Positions 1 through 7,651 of a stretch of 22,151 nucleotides of DNA are shown here, in pieces. A program made the position numbers and the translations under genes. Position 1 is the stretch's first letter; the number at the start of each line of letters is the position of its first letter. Location of the stretch: NCBI GenBank assembly GCA_036266845.1, contig DATAXI010000127.1, positions 1-22,151 of the forward strand, given 5' to 3'. The stretch is from DATAXI01 sp036266845 (GTDB taxonomy: Bacteria > Verrucomicrobiota > Verrucomicrobiia > Chthoniobacterales > Chthoniobacteraceae). The notes beneath the pieces were generated by a model. That model ran no database searches. It was not told the DNA's origin and was given only the letters and a program-made list of their open reading frames with translations.

Positions 1-179
1 AGGCCGCGGCGGACGCCCTGGACGCTCCCAATTACCGCAGCGCGAAACTGGCGTCCGAGGCGAAAGACCTGGACGCGCTCTCCGAGCAGATGAAGCAAGG
101 GCAGCCGATGGGCAACCTCCAGCGCAAAGCGTTCCAGTACGAGAACTACAACCAGGCGGAACAGAAGGATCAGCAGTAA
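1..179 (+). CDS. C-terminal fragment of an unidentified protein
   Basis: An open frame enters from the left edge (codons in phase with base 3) and ends at TAA 177-179, giving the last 58 residues. The fragment is rich in Ala, Gln, Lys and Glu, looks helical, and ends in a charged Gln-rich tail (QAEQKDQQ). A helical stretch followed by a basic then aromatic tail (LQRKAFQYENY) resembles the end of some von Willebrand factor A-domain proteins, but the diagnostic part is outside the window, so this is only a suggestion. It is followed by a strong inverted repeat and lies about 100 bases upstream of the kinase gene on the same strand. Confidence 0.6.
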   Translation, partial: AAADALDAPNYRSAKLASEAKDLDALSEQMKQGQPMGNLQRKAFQYENYNQAEQKDQQ

Positions 180-195
180 CCAAGGGGGGCGGAAC

Positions 196-242
196 GGAAC
201 CGCGGAGACCGTTGTGGAAAAAAAGGGACACTCCGCGGTTCC
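196..242. repeat. 12-bp perfect inverted repeat, possible terminator or dispersed repeat
   Basis: GGAACCGCGGAG (196-207) is an exact reverse complement of CTCCGCGGTTCC (231-242), separated by 23 bases that include an A7 run. It starts 16 bases after the stop of the upstream gene, so it may end or stabilise that transcript. There is no T-tract after the second arm, so it is not a textbook intrinsic terminator. The GC-rich arms and purine-rich loop could also be a copy of a dispersed palindromic element. Confidence 0.55.
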
Positions 243-277
243 AACTCCGGCCCCTCCTTTGCTAGGCTCCCTTTAGC

Positions 278-2143
278 TTGAAGAAACTCGCGCTCGTGTT
301 TGTGCTGGCGATTCTCGCTCCGGCGCTGCTGTTGGGGGTGCTAGCGCTGCGGACGGCGAGCCGGCAGCAATTGATCATGGAGCGGCAGGAGGTGGAGCTG
401 CGGCAGAAGGAAACCGGCGAGCTGGCGGCGCAAGTCCGCGGCCTGCTGGGCGATGAGCAGCGCTCCTTCCTCGAGGCGGTGGACCGGTTGCGAGCGCGCC
501 TGGGGCCCAAAGAGCTGGCGCTCGATTTCTCCGGGCGGCTTCCGGCGGAATGGGGCCACGCTTGCATCGGCTTTGCGGTGGATGAAAACGGCGATATCAT
601 CTCCCCCAGCGCGCAGGCCCGGACGGATATGGAGACGAAGGATTTCCTGAGCCAGAACAGCGCTTTTCTCGGCAATCAGGCGCCGGCGGAAGTGTACGAG
701 CCGGCCTTGAAGGCGGAGACAGCCGCGGCGCCCGCCGACGCTTTGCAACAGCGGCGATCCGCCGCCGCGCTGGATAGCGCCATGGGGGGAGCCCCGGCCG
801 GCAGCACCGCTGATGTTAAGGCTCAAGTCTCGGCGGCAAAGAGCGCACAGGCTTATCGGAACCTGATCCCGCAAGATGCGGACCAGTCTCAGCAAGCGCC
901 CAATACGGAAAAGCTGCGTACCGTGATTCCGCAGTACCAGACCGCGGCGCCGCAGGCTCCTCCGCTTTCGCAGCTCAATTTTTCCACGTCCCGTTTCCGG
1001 CAACTGGTGGCCGGCGGGCATGACGGCGTGCTGGCGCGCTATGTGGAGGATGAGTTGGAAGTCATCTTCTGGGTCCGGCCTGCCGGGATGGACGGCTCGA
1101 TCCTCGGAGCGCAAATGAAGGCCGCGGATTTGTTCCGTGCGATCCGTCCGGAAATCGATCCCTTTTCCTCGCACGGCGCCTGCCTCGCCATCCTGGATGA
1201 TCATGCGCTGCCCGTGGCGCTTTCCGTGCCGAAATTCAAGGCGGTCTGGAAGAACCCGTTCGTTGCCACGGAGCTGGGCGAGACGCTCCCTCATTGGGAA
1301 GCCGCGCTTTATCTTTTGAATCCGAACGCCGTCTCGGAATCGGCGCAATGGATCGCGCTCACGCTCTATGGGCTCATCGGGCTCGCAATCGGAGCCATCG
1401 CCGTCGGCAGCCTCCTCATCGCGGTGGATACGCACCGGCAATTGCGGCTGGCGCAAAAGAAAACGGACTTCGTCTCCAACGTTTCCCATGAATTGAAGAC
1501 GCCGCTTACTTCCATCCGTATGTTTGCGGAATTGCTGCAAGAGCGCCGCGTCAGCGATCCGGCCAAGACGGCGGATTATCTGCGCATCATCCGGCTGGAG
1601 GCGGAGCGGCTCACGCGGCTCATCAATAACGTGCTCGATTTTGCCCGGCTGGAGCGGAACCAGAAGCATTACACGCGGCGCATCGTCGATCTGCAGCCGG
1701 AGATCGAGCGCCTGTGGGAGGCGCAGGCGGAGCATTTGCGAACCCAGGGTTTTCTCACCACCGCGGAGATCGCGCCCGGCCCGTGGTGGGCCGATGCGGA
1801 TTCGGACGCGATTGTGCAGGTAATCGTGAATCTCCTCTCCAACGCGGAGAAATATTCGCCGGAGAAAAAGGAGATCGATTTCCATGCGGACATCGGGGAG
1901 AGCCTCATCCGCATTGCCATCGCGGATCGCGGCGCCGGCGTGCCGGCTGGCGAGGAAAAGAAAATCTTCGAGAGTTTCTACCGCGCGCACGATTCCCTCT
2001 CGAGCGGCATTCCCGGCTCCGGCCTGGGTCTCACGCTGGCGCGCCGCATCGCGCGCGATCACGGCGGGGATATCCGCTGCGAGCGCCGTCCCGGCGGCGG
2101 CAGCATCTTCACCCTCACCCTGCCCACCCACCCCATTGCATGA
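278..2143 (+). CDS. Membrane sensor histidine kinase (two-component system)
   Basis: This is a 621-residue transmembrane kinase that autophosphorylates on His and passes the phosphate to the regulator encoded next to it. An N-terminal membrane segment (about 4-24) and a second one (about 358-382) bracket a large extracytoplasmic region. The kinase core follows: H-box NVSHELKTP with His404, N-box NLLSNAEKYS (518-527), G1 box DRGAG (550-554) and G2 box GSGLGL (580-585). Residues about 140-235 are Ala/Gln/Pro-rich and probably disordered. The start is TTG at 278: an in-frame TAG at 263-265 rules out anything further upstream, and the first internal ATG would remove the membrane anchor. No clear Shine-Dalgarno site is visible. 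The stop overlaps the next start (ATGA), so the two genes are coupled. The stimulus is unknown. Confidence 0.93.
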   Translation: MKKLALVFVLAILAPALLLGVLALRTASRQQLIMERQEVELRQKETGELAAQVRGLLGDEQRSFLEAVDRLRARLGPKELALDFSGRLPAEWGHACIGFAVDENGDIISPSAQARTDMETKDFLSQNSAFLGNQAPAEVYEPALKAETAAAPADALQQRRSAAALDSAMGGAPAGSTADVKAQVSAAKSAQAYRNLIPQDADQSQQAPNTEKLRTVIPQYQTAAPQAPPLSQLNFSTSRFRQLVAGGHDGVLARYVEDELEVIFWVRPAGMDGSILGAQMKAADLFRAIRPEIDPFSSHGACLAILDDHALPVALSVPKFKAVWKNPFVATELGETLPHWEAALYLLNPNAVSESAQWIALTLYGLIGLAIGAIAVGSLLIAVDTHRQLRLAQKKTDFVSNVSHELKTPLTSIRMFAELLQERRVSDPAKTADYLRIIRLEAERLTRLINNVLDFARLERNQKHYTRRIVDLQPEIERLWEAQAEHLRTQGFLTTAEIAPGPWWADADSDAIVQVIVNLLSNAEKYSPEKKEIDFHADIGESLIRIAIADRGAGVPAGEEKKIFESFYRAHDSLSSGIPGSGLGLTLARRIARDHGGDIRCERRPGGGSIFTLTLPTHPIA

Positions 2144-2841
2144 AAAAGCGACTCCTCATTGTCGAAGACGATCCGCACATCCGCCTCGGCCTCGTGGATG
2201 CCCTCGAGGGCGAAGGCTACGAGGTCCTGCAAATCTCCAATGGCGCGGAAGTCCTTCCCTGCATCAAGCAGCAGCGGCCGGACCTGATGATCCTGGACAT
2301 CATGCTGCCGGGCAAAAGCGGGTTTGACGTGTGCCGCGATGCGCGCGCCGCCCGGCTGGACCTGCCCATCCTCATGCTGACGGCAAAGGGGCAGGAGATC
2401 GACAAGGTGCTGGGCCTGGAGCTGGGCGCGGACGATTATGTCACCAAGCCCTTCGGCGTGCGCGAATTGATGGCCCGCGTCCACGCGCTGCTGCGGCGTT
2501 CCGGCTCCGCGCCCGCGGAGACCGCGCCATCCACGCCCAGCCGCATCGCCTTTGGCGATGTCGAGATCGACGTGGCGGCCATGCGTGGCACCCGGGCCGC
2601 GGAAAAGTTCGATCTCTCCAGCCGCGAGCTAAAGGTGCTGGCCGTGCTCTACCGGCGCGCGGGAGAGGTGGTCAGCCGCAACCAGCTTCTGGACGAGGTC
2701 TGGGGCATCGAGTATTTCGGCACCACCCGCACGCTGGATCAGGTGATCGTCCGGCTGCGCCAGAAGCTGGAGACCGGCGAGCCGCGGCATCTGCTGACGG
2801 TCCACGGGGTTGGCTACCGGCTGGAGCTTTCCCCGTCCTGA
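2140..2841 (+). CDS. OmpR/PhoB-family response regulator
   Basis: This 233-residue cytoplasmic DNA-binding regulator is the evident partner of the kinase upstream, whose stop codon it overlaps by four bases. The receiver domain occupies about 3-118, with the acidic pair Asp10-Asp11, phosphoacceptor Asp53 (LILDIMLPG), switch Thr81 and Lys103 (TKPF). A winged-helix effector domain follows (about 138-230), ending in the typical HGVGYRL. Its length is normal for the family, and a variable linker containing APAETAPSTPS joins the domains. Target genes cannot be read from the sequence. The epimerase gene downstream seems to have its own promoter, so it need not be a target. Confidence 0.95.
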   Translation: MKKRLLIVEDDPHIRLGLVDALEGEGYEVLQISNGAEVLPCIKQQRPDLMILDIMLPGKSGFDVCRDARAARLDLPILMLTAKGQEIDKVLGLELGADDYVTKPFGVRELMARVHALLRRSGSAPAETAPSTPSRIAFGDVEIDVAAMRGTRAAEKFDLSSRELKVLAVLYRRAGEVVSRNQLLDEVWGIEYFGTTRTLDQVIVRLRQKLETGEPRHLLTVHGVGYRLELSPS

Positions 2842-2847
2842 TGACCC

Positions 2848-2876
2848 TTGCCTACTTTTGGGAGAGTCTCTAGCCT
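2848..2876 (+). promoter_or_regulatory. Candidate sigma-70 promoter giving a near-leaderless mRNA
   Basis: TTGCCT (2848-2853), a 17-base spacer, and TAGCCT (2871-2876) fit a housekeeping promoter apart from G/C substitutions. Only six bases separate the -10 from the ATG at 2883, so transcription should start at or within a base or two of the start codon. No Shine-Dalgarno site precedes that ATG, which agrees with leaderless translation. Read by eye and not scored. Confidence 0.35.
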
Positions 2877-2882
2877 GCGCGA

Positions 2883-3839
2883 ATGAAAGTTTTGGTGACG
2901 GGCGGGGCCGGATTTATTGGCTCGCACCTTGTCGAACGGCTCCTCGCGGCCGGTCACGGGGTGGATGCGCTCGATGAATTTAACGACTATTACGACCCCC
3001 GCATCAAACGCGCCAATCTCCAGGCCGTCCAGGACCGCATCGCCATCCACGAGGTGGATATTCGCGATGGCGCCGCGGTGGACCGCATCGTCGCCGGCGG
3101 CGGGTACGATACCATTATCCACCTGGCCGCGCGTGCCGGGGTGCGCCCCTCGATCAAGGAGCCAAAGCTCTACCTCGACACCAACATCATCGGCACCTGG
3201 CACCTGCTGGAGGCCGCGCGCCAGGCGGGCATCCGGCGTTTCATCTGCGCCTCCAGCTCCTCCGTTTATGGCGTGTTGAAAACCGTGCCGTTCCGCGAAG
3301 ACATGGCGCTCACGGAAACAATCAGCCCCTACGCGGCGACGAAGCTGGCCGCCGAGCAGCTCTGCTCGAATTACTCCCACCTTTACGGGATGCGCACGAT
3401 CAACCTGCGCTTCTTTACCGTGTATGGACCGCGGCAGCGGCCGGACCTCGCCATTCACAAGTTCACCCGCTGCATCCATGAGGGCAGGCAGATCGACCAA
3501 TACGGCGACGGCTCCACGCGGCGCGACTACACCTACATCGACGACATCATCCAGGGCGTGATGGCATGCCTCACTTACGAGGGGACACTGTGCGATGTGT
3601 TCAATCTCGGCGAAAGCCAGACGACGACGCTCGCGGAATTGATCCACGCCATCGAGGTGGCCCTGGGGGAAAAAGCGATCATCCACCGGATGCCCGAGCA
3701 GCCCGGCGACGTCCCGCTGACTTACGCCGATATTTCCAAGGCCCGCAGCCTGCTTGATTACAACCCCACGACCAAGATCAAGGAGGGGATTCCGAAGTTC
3801 GTGGAGTGGTATCTCCATGTGCGGAAAGAATTGGCCTAG
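2883..3839 (+). CDS. NAD-dependent nucleotide-sugar epimerase (UDP-glucuronate 4-epimerase-like)
   Basis: This 318-residue extended short-chain dehydrogenase interconverts nucleotide sugars for envelope polysaccharide. It has the Rossmann NAD-binding motif TGGAGFIGSH (Gly7, Gly10, Gly13), a Ser-rich strand ending in SSVYG (124-130) that supplies the catalytic Ser, and the YAATK pair Tyr150 and Lys154. The FFTVYGPRQRPD segment, followed by the TRRDYTYIDDI block, is typical of UDP-glucuronate and UDP-glucose 4-epimerases. The FNDYYDP stretch near residue 34-40 favours the glucuronate type. Exact substrate specificity is inferred. The next gene begins four bases after its stop, so the two are probably co-transcribed. 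Confidence 0.9.
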   Translation: MKVLVTGGAGFIGSHLVERLLAAGHGVDALDEFNDYYDPRIKRANLQAVQDRIAIHEVDIRDGAAVDRIVAGGGYDTIIHLAARAGVRPSIKEPKLYLDTNIIGTWHLLEAARQAGIRRFICASSSSVYGVLKTVPFREDMALTETISPYAATKLAAEQLCSNYSHLYGMRTINLRFFTVYGPRQRPDLAIHKFTRCIHEGRQIDQYGDGSTRRDYTYIDDIIQGVMACLTYEGTLCDVFNLGESQTTTLAELIHAIEVALGEKAIIHRMPEQPGDVPLTYADISKARSLLDYNPTTKIKEGIPKFVEWYLHVRKELA

Positions 3840-3843
3840 GAAT

Positions 3844-4956
3844 ATGGGAATCTCCTCGCTCGATTCCGCGGCGGCATTGCTCCAGGCGCTCATCCGAATC
3901 CCGAGCGTCAATCCCCACGGCTCTCCCGGCATTGACAAACCCGGCGAGCAGGCCTGCGCGGAATTTGTCGGCGATTTCCTGCGCGAGTGCGGAGCGAGGG
4001 TCGAACTGCGCGAGGTCGCGCCAGGGCGGCCGAACGTGGTGGGCTGTTTCCCGACAGACGCGCCCGGCAAGCCGCGCGTCATCCTGGCGCCGCACCTCGA
4101 TACGGTCAGCGTCGGCGGGATGACGATCGATCCCTTCGGCGGCGAACTCCGCGACGGCAGGGTGTGGGGCCGCGGCGCCACGGATACCAAGGGCCCCATG
4201 GCCGCCATGCTCTGGAGCCTGCGGGAATTGCGCGAGCGCATCCCCTCGCTGGGCCATGAGATTTGCTTCGTGGGCCTCATGGGCGAGGAAGCGGGCCAGG
4301 AGGGAGCGCGCGCGTTCGTGAAGGAGGAGCGCGCCGATTTTGCGCTCATCGGCGAGCCTACCCAGAACGAAATCGTTTACACCCACAAGGGCTCCTTCTG
4401 GCAGAAACTGCGCACCACGGGCCGCGCCGTGCACGCTTCCGCGCCGGAGCGCGGCGAGAACGCGATCTACAAAATGGCCGACGTAATCCGCTGCATACGC
4501 GAGGAAATCTCGCCAGCGTTCGCGCGGCAATCGCATCCCATCCTCGGCTCGCCCACCATCAGCGTCGGCGTTATCCGCGGTGGCACCAAGACGAACATTG
4601 TGCCGGATTTTTGCGAGATGGATGTCGATATCCGCACGATCCCCGGCCAGGACACGCAGACGATCCTGGCCGCGCTGCAAAAGGCCAGCCCGGGCATCGA
4701 AATTTTCACAACGGATTCCTCACCGCTCAACACCGATCCCGCGCACCCGCTCATCCAGCTCCTGCTGAAAAACGGGAGCCGTCTCTCCGGCGCGCCATGG
4801 TTTTGCGATGCCGCCGTCTTCGCGCAAGCAGGCATCCCCGCCGTCGCCGCCGGCCCCGGCTCCATCGCGCAAGCGCACACCAACGATGAGTGGATCGCCG
4901 TCGAAGAACTGGAACGCGGCGTGCGGTTTTACCGCGCGTTTATCGAAGCGCTGTGA
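3844..4956 (+). CDS. M20-family zinc peptidase/deacylase (ArgE/DapE-like)
   Basis: This 370-residue protein belongs to the family of acetylornithine deacetylase, succinyl-diaminopimelate desuccinylase and carboxypeptidase G2. The di-zinc site is intact: His84 and Asp86 (PHLDTV), bridging Asp114 (RGATDTKG), general-base Glu148 with Glu149 (MGEEAG), Glu171 (GEPT) and His345 (AQAHTNDEW). The dimerisation/lid domain lies at about 184-290. The ATG at 3844 is chosen because the frame upstream overlaps the epimerase and does not resemble the family. The true substrate cannot be told: with no arginine or lysine pathway genes nearby, a broad acyl-amino-acid or dipeptide hydrolase is as likely as ArgE or DapE. 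Confidence 0.9.
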   Translation: MGISSLDSAAALLQALIRIPSVNPHGSPGIDKPGEQACAEFVGDFLRECGARVELREVAPGRPNVVGCFPTDAPGKPRVILAPHLDTVSVGGMTIDPFGGELRDGRVWGRGATDTKGPMAAMLWSLRELRERIPSLGHEICFVGLMGEEAGQEGARAFVKEERADFALIGEPTQNEIVYTHKGSFWQKLRTTGRAVHASAPERGENAIYKMADVIRCIREEISPAFARQSHPILGSPTISVGVIRGGTKTNIVPDFCEMDVDIRTIPGQDTQTILAALQKASPGIEIFTTDSSPLNTDPAHPLIQLLLKNGSRLSGAPWFCDAAVFAQAGIPAVAAGPGSIAQAHTNDEWIAVEELERGVRFYRAFIEAL

Positions 4957-4960
4957 CGAA

Positions 4961-5434
4961 TCACCGCACCGCCAGTTCCTCCGCGGCCAGCAGATCGTTA
5001 ATCAGGCCGACGACCTGTTTCTCGATCATTGCCAGGCCGTCGTCAGGCGCGACGTCGGGTTGGTCGCCGACATCCCAATACACGATGCGCTCCTCCCACT
5101 CGGGGAACTGGGTGCGCACCATCGGGCGATGTTCGGCATCCTTCAGGGCAACGGCGAGCCGTGAGCCGCCGAGATCCTCCGCCGTCAATTGCCGGCGGTC
5201 CGGCGCCGTGTGGCGCAGTTCCATGTTCCGCGTTTCCAAGTGCTTGCGCGTGTGCGGCGAGAGGTCAAACCCCGGCGGCACCAGGTGAATCGCAAGGCCG
5301 CGTGAAAAGGCGCGCCAAGGCAAATCCAGCGCCTCGGCATGATGGTTAAACACCGCTTCCGCGAAGCGGCTCCGGTAATAGTTCCCAGTGCAGATAAACA
5401 GAACCCTGTCCATATTTTCTCTTTCGTACGGCAT
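4961..5434 (-). CDS. Low-molecular-weight protein-tyrosine phosphatase/ArsC-like protein
   Basis: This is a 157-residue protein with the Cys-x5-Arg phosphate loop CTGNYYRS near its N-terminus (Cys15, Arg21), directly after a hydrophobic strand, as in low-molecular-weight phosphatases and thioredoxin-type arsenate reductases. The acidic YWDVGDQPDV segment sits where the family's general-acid Asp-Pro motif is usually found, though it is not a clean Asp-Pro. Two starts are possible, 5434 and an ATG at 5413; the latter follows an AG-rich stretch and begins closer to the first strand, as is usual. It is tail-to-tail with the peptidase gene (four-base gap) and divergent from proS. Whether it acts on proteins, small phosphoesters or arsenate is unknown. 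Confidence 0.8.
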   Translation of the reverse strand: MPYERENMDRVLFICTGNYYRSRFAEAVFNHHAEALDLPWRAFSRGLAIHLVPPGFDLSPHTRKHLETRNMELRHTAPDRRQLTAEDLGGSRLAVALKDAEHRPMVRTQFPEWEERIVYWDVGDQPDVAPDDGLAMIEKQVVGLINDLLAAEELAVR

Positions 5435-5541
5435 TTTGTGTGCCCTGGGGTTCTTGCCCGGAATGGTGCCACAGAATGCTGAATGTGCAAACGATTGATT
5501 TTCGGATTAGTCGCGGCAAGACTGCACCCCCTTCCAAAAAA

Positions 5542-7068
5542 ATGAGTGACCAAAAGACCGCCATCACCCCCCGCCGCGACGAGGATTTTCCCGAGTGGTA
5601 CCAGCAGGTCGTCCGCGCCGCCGATCTCGCCGAGAATTCCGACGTGCGCGGCTGCATGGTCATCAAGCCCTGGGGCTACGGCATCTGGGAGTGCATGCAG
5701 CGGGCGCTGGACCGGATGTTCAAGGAAACCGGGCATCGCAACGCATACTTCCCGCTTTTTATCCCGCTCAGCTACCTGGCCAGGGAGGCCGCGCACGTGG
5801 AGGGTTTTGCCAAGGAGTGCGCCGTGGTCACCCATCACCGCCTGGAGTCGGACGGCGCCGGCGGGCTGCGCCCCGCGCCCTCCGCGGAGTTAACGGAGCC
5901 GCTCGTGGTGCGCCCGACCAGCGAGACGATTATCGGCGCGACCTACGCCAAGTGGGTGCAATCGTACCGCGATCTGCCGATTCTCATCAACCAATGGGCC
6001 AATGTCGTCCGCTGGGAGATGCGGCCGCGCGTTTTCCTGCGCACGGCGGAGTTCCTCTGGCAGGAGGGGCACACCGCCCATGAGACGGAGGCGGAGGCAA
6101 TCGCCGAGACGGAAAAAATGCTGGAGGTTTACGCGACCTTTGCGCGCGAATACCTGGCAGTGCCCGTCTTTCCGGGCGAGAAATCGGAATCCGAGCGTTT
6201 CCCCGGCGCGGAGCGCACGCTGACCATCGAGGCGATGGTGCAGGACCGCAAAGCCATCCAGGCCGGCACGTCGCATTTCCTCGGGCAGAATTTCGCGAAA
6301 GCGAGCGGCATCCAGTTTCTCTCCCGCGACAACACCCAGGAGTACGCCTGGACGACGAGCTGGGGCGTGAGCACCCGCCTGGTGGGCACGGCCATCATGG
6401 CGCATGCGGATGACGATGGGATGATCGTCCCGCCGCGCATCGCCCCCTCCCACGTGGTCATCCTGCCCATCACGCCCAAGCCGGAGACGCGCGATGCCGT
6501 GCTGGCCGCCGCCGCATCGCTGGCCGCCGCGTTGCGCGCAAAGACTTACGATGGCGACCGCATCACCGTGGAGGTGGATCAGCGCGACCTGCCCGGCGGC
6601 ACAAAGAATTGGGAATGGATCAAAAAAGGCATCCCGGTCCGCATCGAGATCGGCCCCCGCGATCTCGAGAAAGGCGCCGTCGCACTCAGCCGCCGCGACC
6701 GCGCAGTGAAGGAGAAGCAATTTCTCACCAATGCCGAGGCCGTGGAGCAGATCGCCGCGATCCTCGAGGACATCCAGCAGAGCCTGTTCAACCGCGCCCT
6801 GGCCTACCGCGACGCGAATACCCGCAACATCGATTCGCGCGAAGAGTTCTACGCCTTCTTCACGCCGCGGAACGCCGCGCGTCCGGAGATCCACGGCGGC
6901 TTTGCCCGCGCCCATTGGTGCGGCGGCGCCGAGTGCGAGGCAAAGATCAAAGAAGACCTGAAAGTCACGATCCGCTGCATCCCCTCCGGCGCGCAGCCGG
7001 AGCCCGGTGCATGCCCCTTCTGCGGCCAGCCCAGCCAGAAGCGCGTACTCTGGGCAAAGTCGTATTGA
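5542..7068 (+). CDS. proS: Prolyl-tRNA synthetase, archaeal/eukaryote-like type
   Basis: This 508-residue class II enzyme attaches proline to tRNA-Pro in the cytoplasm. Motif 2 is seen in VVRWEMRPRVFLRTAEFLWQ, motif 3 in the GTAIMAHADDDGMIVPPRIAP region, and the anticodon-binding domain follows (HVVILPITPK onward). The C-terminal zinc-binding domain, with Cys460, Cys465, Cys491 and Cys494, ends in WAKSY; the terminal Tyr is characteristic of the archaeal/eukaryote-like (type 3) enzyme. The editing insertion of the usual bacterial form is absent. The ATG at 5542 is preferred because the upstream extension to 5440 lacks family character. It converges with the DUF3887-like gene, two bases apart. 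Confidence 0.95.
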   Translation: MSDQKTAITPRRDEDFPEWYQQVVRAADLAENSDVRGCMVIKPWGYGIWECMQRALDRMFKETGHRNAYFPLFIPLSYLAREAAHVEGFAKECAVVTHHRLESDGAGGLRPAPSAELTEPLVVRPTSETIIGATYAKWVQSYRDLPILINQWANVVRWEMRPRVFLRTAEFLWQEGHTAHETEAEAIAETEKMLEVYATFAREYLAVPVFPGEKSESERFPGAERTLTIEAMVQDRKAIQAGTSHFLGQNFAKASGIQFLSRDNTQEYAWTTSWGVSTRLVGTAIMAHADDDGMIVPPRIAPSHVVILPITPKPETRDAVLAAAASLAAALRAKTYDGDRITVEVDQRDLPGGTKNWEWIKKGIPVRIEIGPRDLEKGAVALSRRDRAVKEKQFLTNAEAVEQIAAILEDIQQSLFNRALAYRDANTRNIDSREEFYAFFTPRNAARPEIHGGFARAHWCGGAECEAKIKEDLKVTIRCIPSGAQPEPGACPFCGQPSQKRVLWAKSY

Positions 7069-7070
7069 CG

Positions 7071-7511
7071 TTAGTCATACGGCGCCACCCAGAGGCCGCT
7101 TACTTTTCCGGCGGCGTTGAAGACAACCTTGATGTCCACCTTGTTTTTCTCCCAGCGGCACGGGACATAGACAGAGTAATATTGCGCCTCCTGCGCAAGG
7201 TGCGGGGCGTCGTGCCCGAGGTATTTGCCGCCGATATCGAGCTGATGCCACTCCGTGCCGAGCGCCGGGGCTGAGAGCCCCGCAGCCATCGTGGGGTCAA
7301 ACCATTGGGTCGCCTCGGGAAATTTTCCCGCCGTCAGCATCTCCACAAACGCGACGCCGCGCTGTTCCAGCACCGCCTGGTCCGGGGTGGGCGCCGGCGC
7401 GGGAATATTTCCCGGCTTCCGCGGCGGGTGGAAATGGATGAGCAACCCAATCATCACGCCTACGATCAGGGCGGCGATTGCGGGAAGGATGAGGCGAAAG
7501 GAGGGGGGCAT
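7071..7511 (-). CDS. Small membrane-anchored DUF3887-like protein
   Basis: This 146-residue protein has one N-terminal hydrophobic segment (about 6-26), then a Pro-rich linker (about 28-43), then a compact soluble domain. The domain's layout (FVEMLTAGKFPEATQWFDPTM, then EWHQL, then a C-terminal VDIKVVFNAAGKVSGLWV) matches what I recall of DUF3887, a cystatin/NTF2-like fold of unknown biochemical role. The N-terminus predicts a periplasmic or outer-face domain held by a signal anchor. Its start lies only 17 bases from a perfect LexA box that also faces imuA, and a CATAAT hexamer at 7550-7555 could be its -10. It may therefore be DNA-damage inducible, which is inference. Confidence 0.8.
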   Translation of the reverse strand: MPPSFRLILPAIAALIVGVMIGLLIHFHPPRKPGNIPAPAPTPDQAVLEQRGVAFVEMLTAGKFPEATQWFDPTMAAGLSAPALGTEWHQLDIGGKYLGHDAPHLAQEAQYYSVYVPCRWEKNKVDIKVVFNAAGKVSGLWVAPYD

Positions 7512-7528
7512 TTGCGGGTGGCGAAAGG

Positions 7529-7542
7529 TGTTCTATTGAACA
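7529..7542. promoter_or_regulatory. LexA operator (Verrucomicrobia type, TGTTC-N4-GAACA)
   Basis: TGTTCTATTGAACA is a perfect 14-bp palindrome with a TATT spacer, and the symmetry extends one base each side (7528-7543). It equals the consensus I recall as reported for Verrucomicrobium spinosum LexA. On the plus strand its TTGAAC (7536-7541) could be the -35 of a promoter with a weak -10 TATTCA at 7559-7564. On the minus strand it would cover the start site of a promoter with -10 CATAAT (7555-7550). A bound repressor could thus block both imuA and the divergent DUF3887-like gene. Confidence 0.9.
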
Positions 7543-7566
7543 CATTCCCATTATGAAGTATTCAGT

Positions 7567-7650
7567 ATGAATGAGGAAAATCCAGATGCCCAGCCCCCAC
7601 TCGCCAGTCCAGGGCCGGAGGAGAGCCACGCATTTTTAGATCATTCATAA
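7567..7650 (+). CDS. Possible 27-residue leader peptide before imuA
   Basis: An ATG at 7567 opens a 27-codon frame, Pro/Glu-rich with no hydrophobic stretch, that ends in TAA at 7648-7650, one base before the TTG start of imuA. The candidate plus-strand promoter overlapping the LexA box would place this ORF at the very start of the SOS transcript. The tight stop-to-start spacing would allow ribosomes to reinitiate at imuA, which has no visible ribosome-binding site. I do not recognise the peptide and it may be a chance frame. Confidence 0.3.
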   Translation: MNEENPDAQPPLASPGPEESHAFLDHS

Positions 7651-7651
7651 T

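Noticed and set aside
341..2131. Long minus-strand open frame of about 596 codons opposite the kinase
   Set aside because: Arg/Gly/Leu-rich shadow of a GC-rich gene; the plus strand has clear kinase motifs in the same bases.
2814..4349. Minus-strand frame of 511 codons opposite the epimerase and peptidase
   Set aside because: It crosses two recognisable plus-strand genes and shows no domain of its own.
7528..7543. Palindrome considered as a transposon end or terminator
   Set aside because: Too short for a terminator hairpin, no duplicated target or transposase nearby, and it matches the LexA operator exactly.
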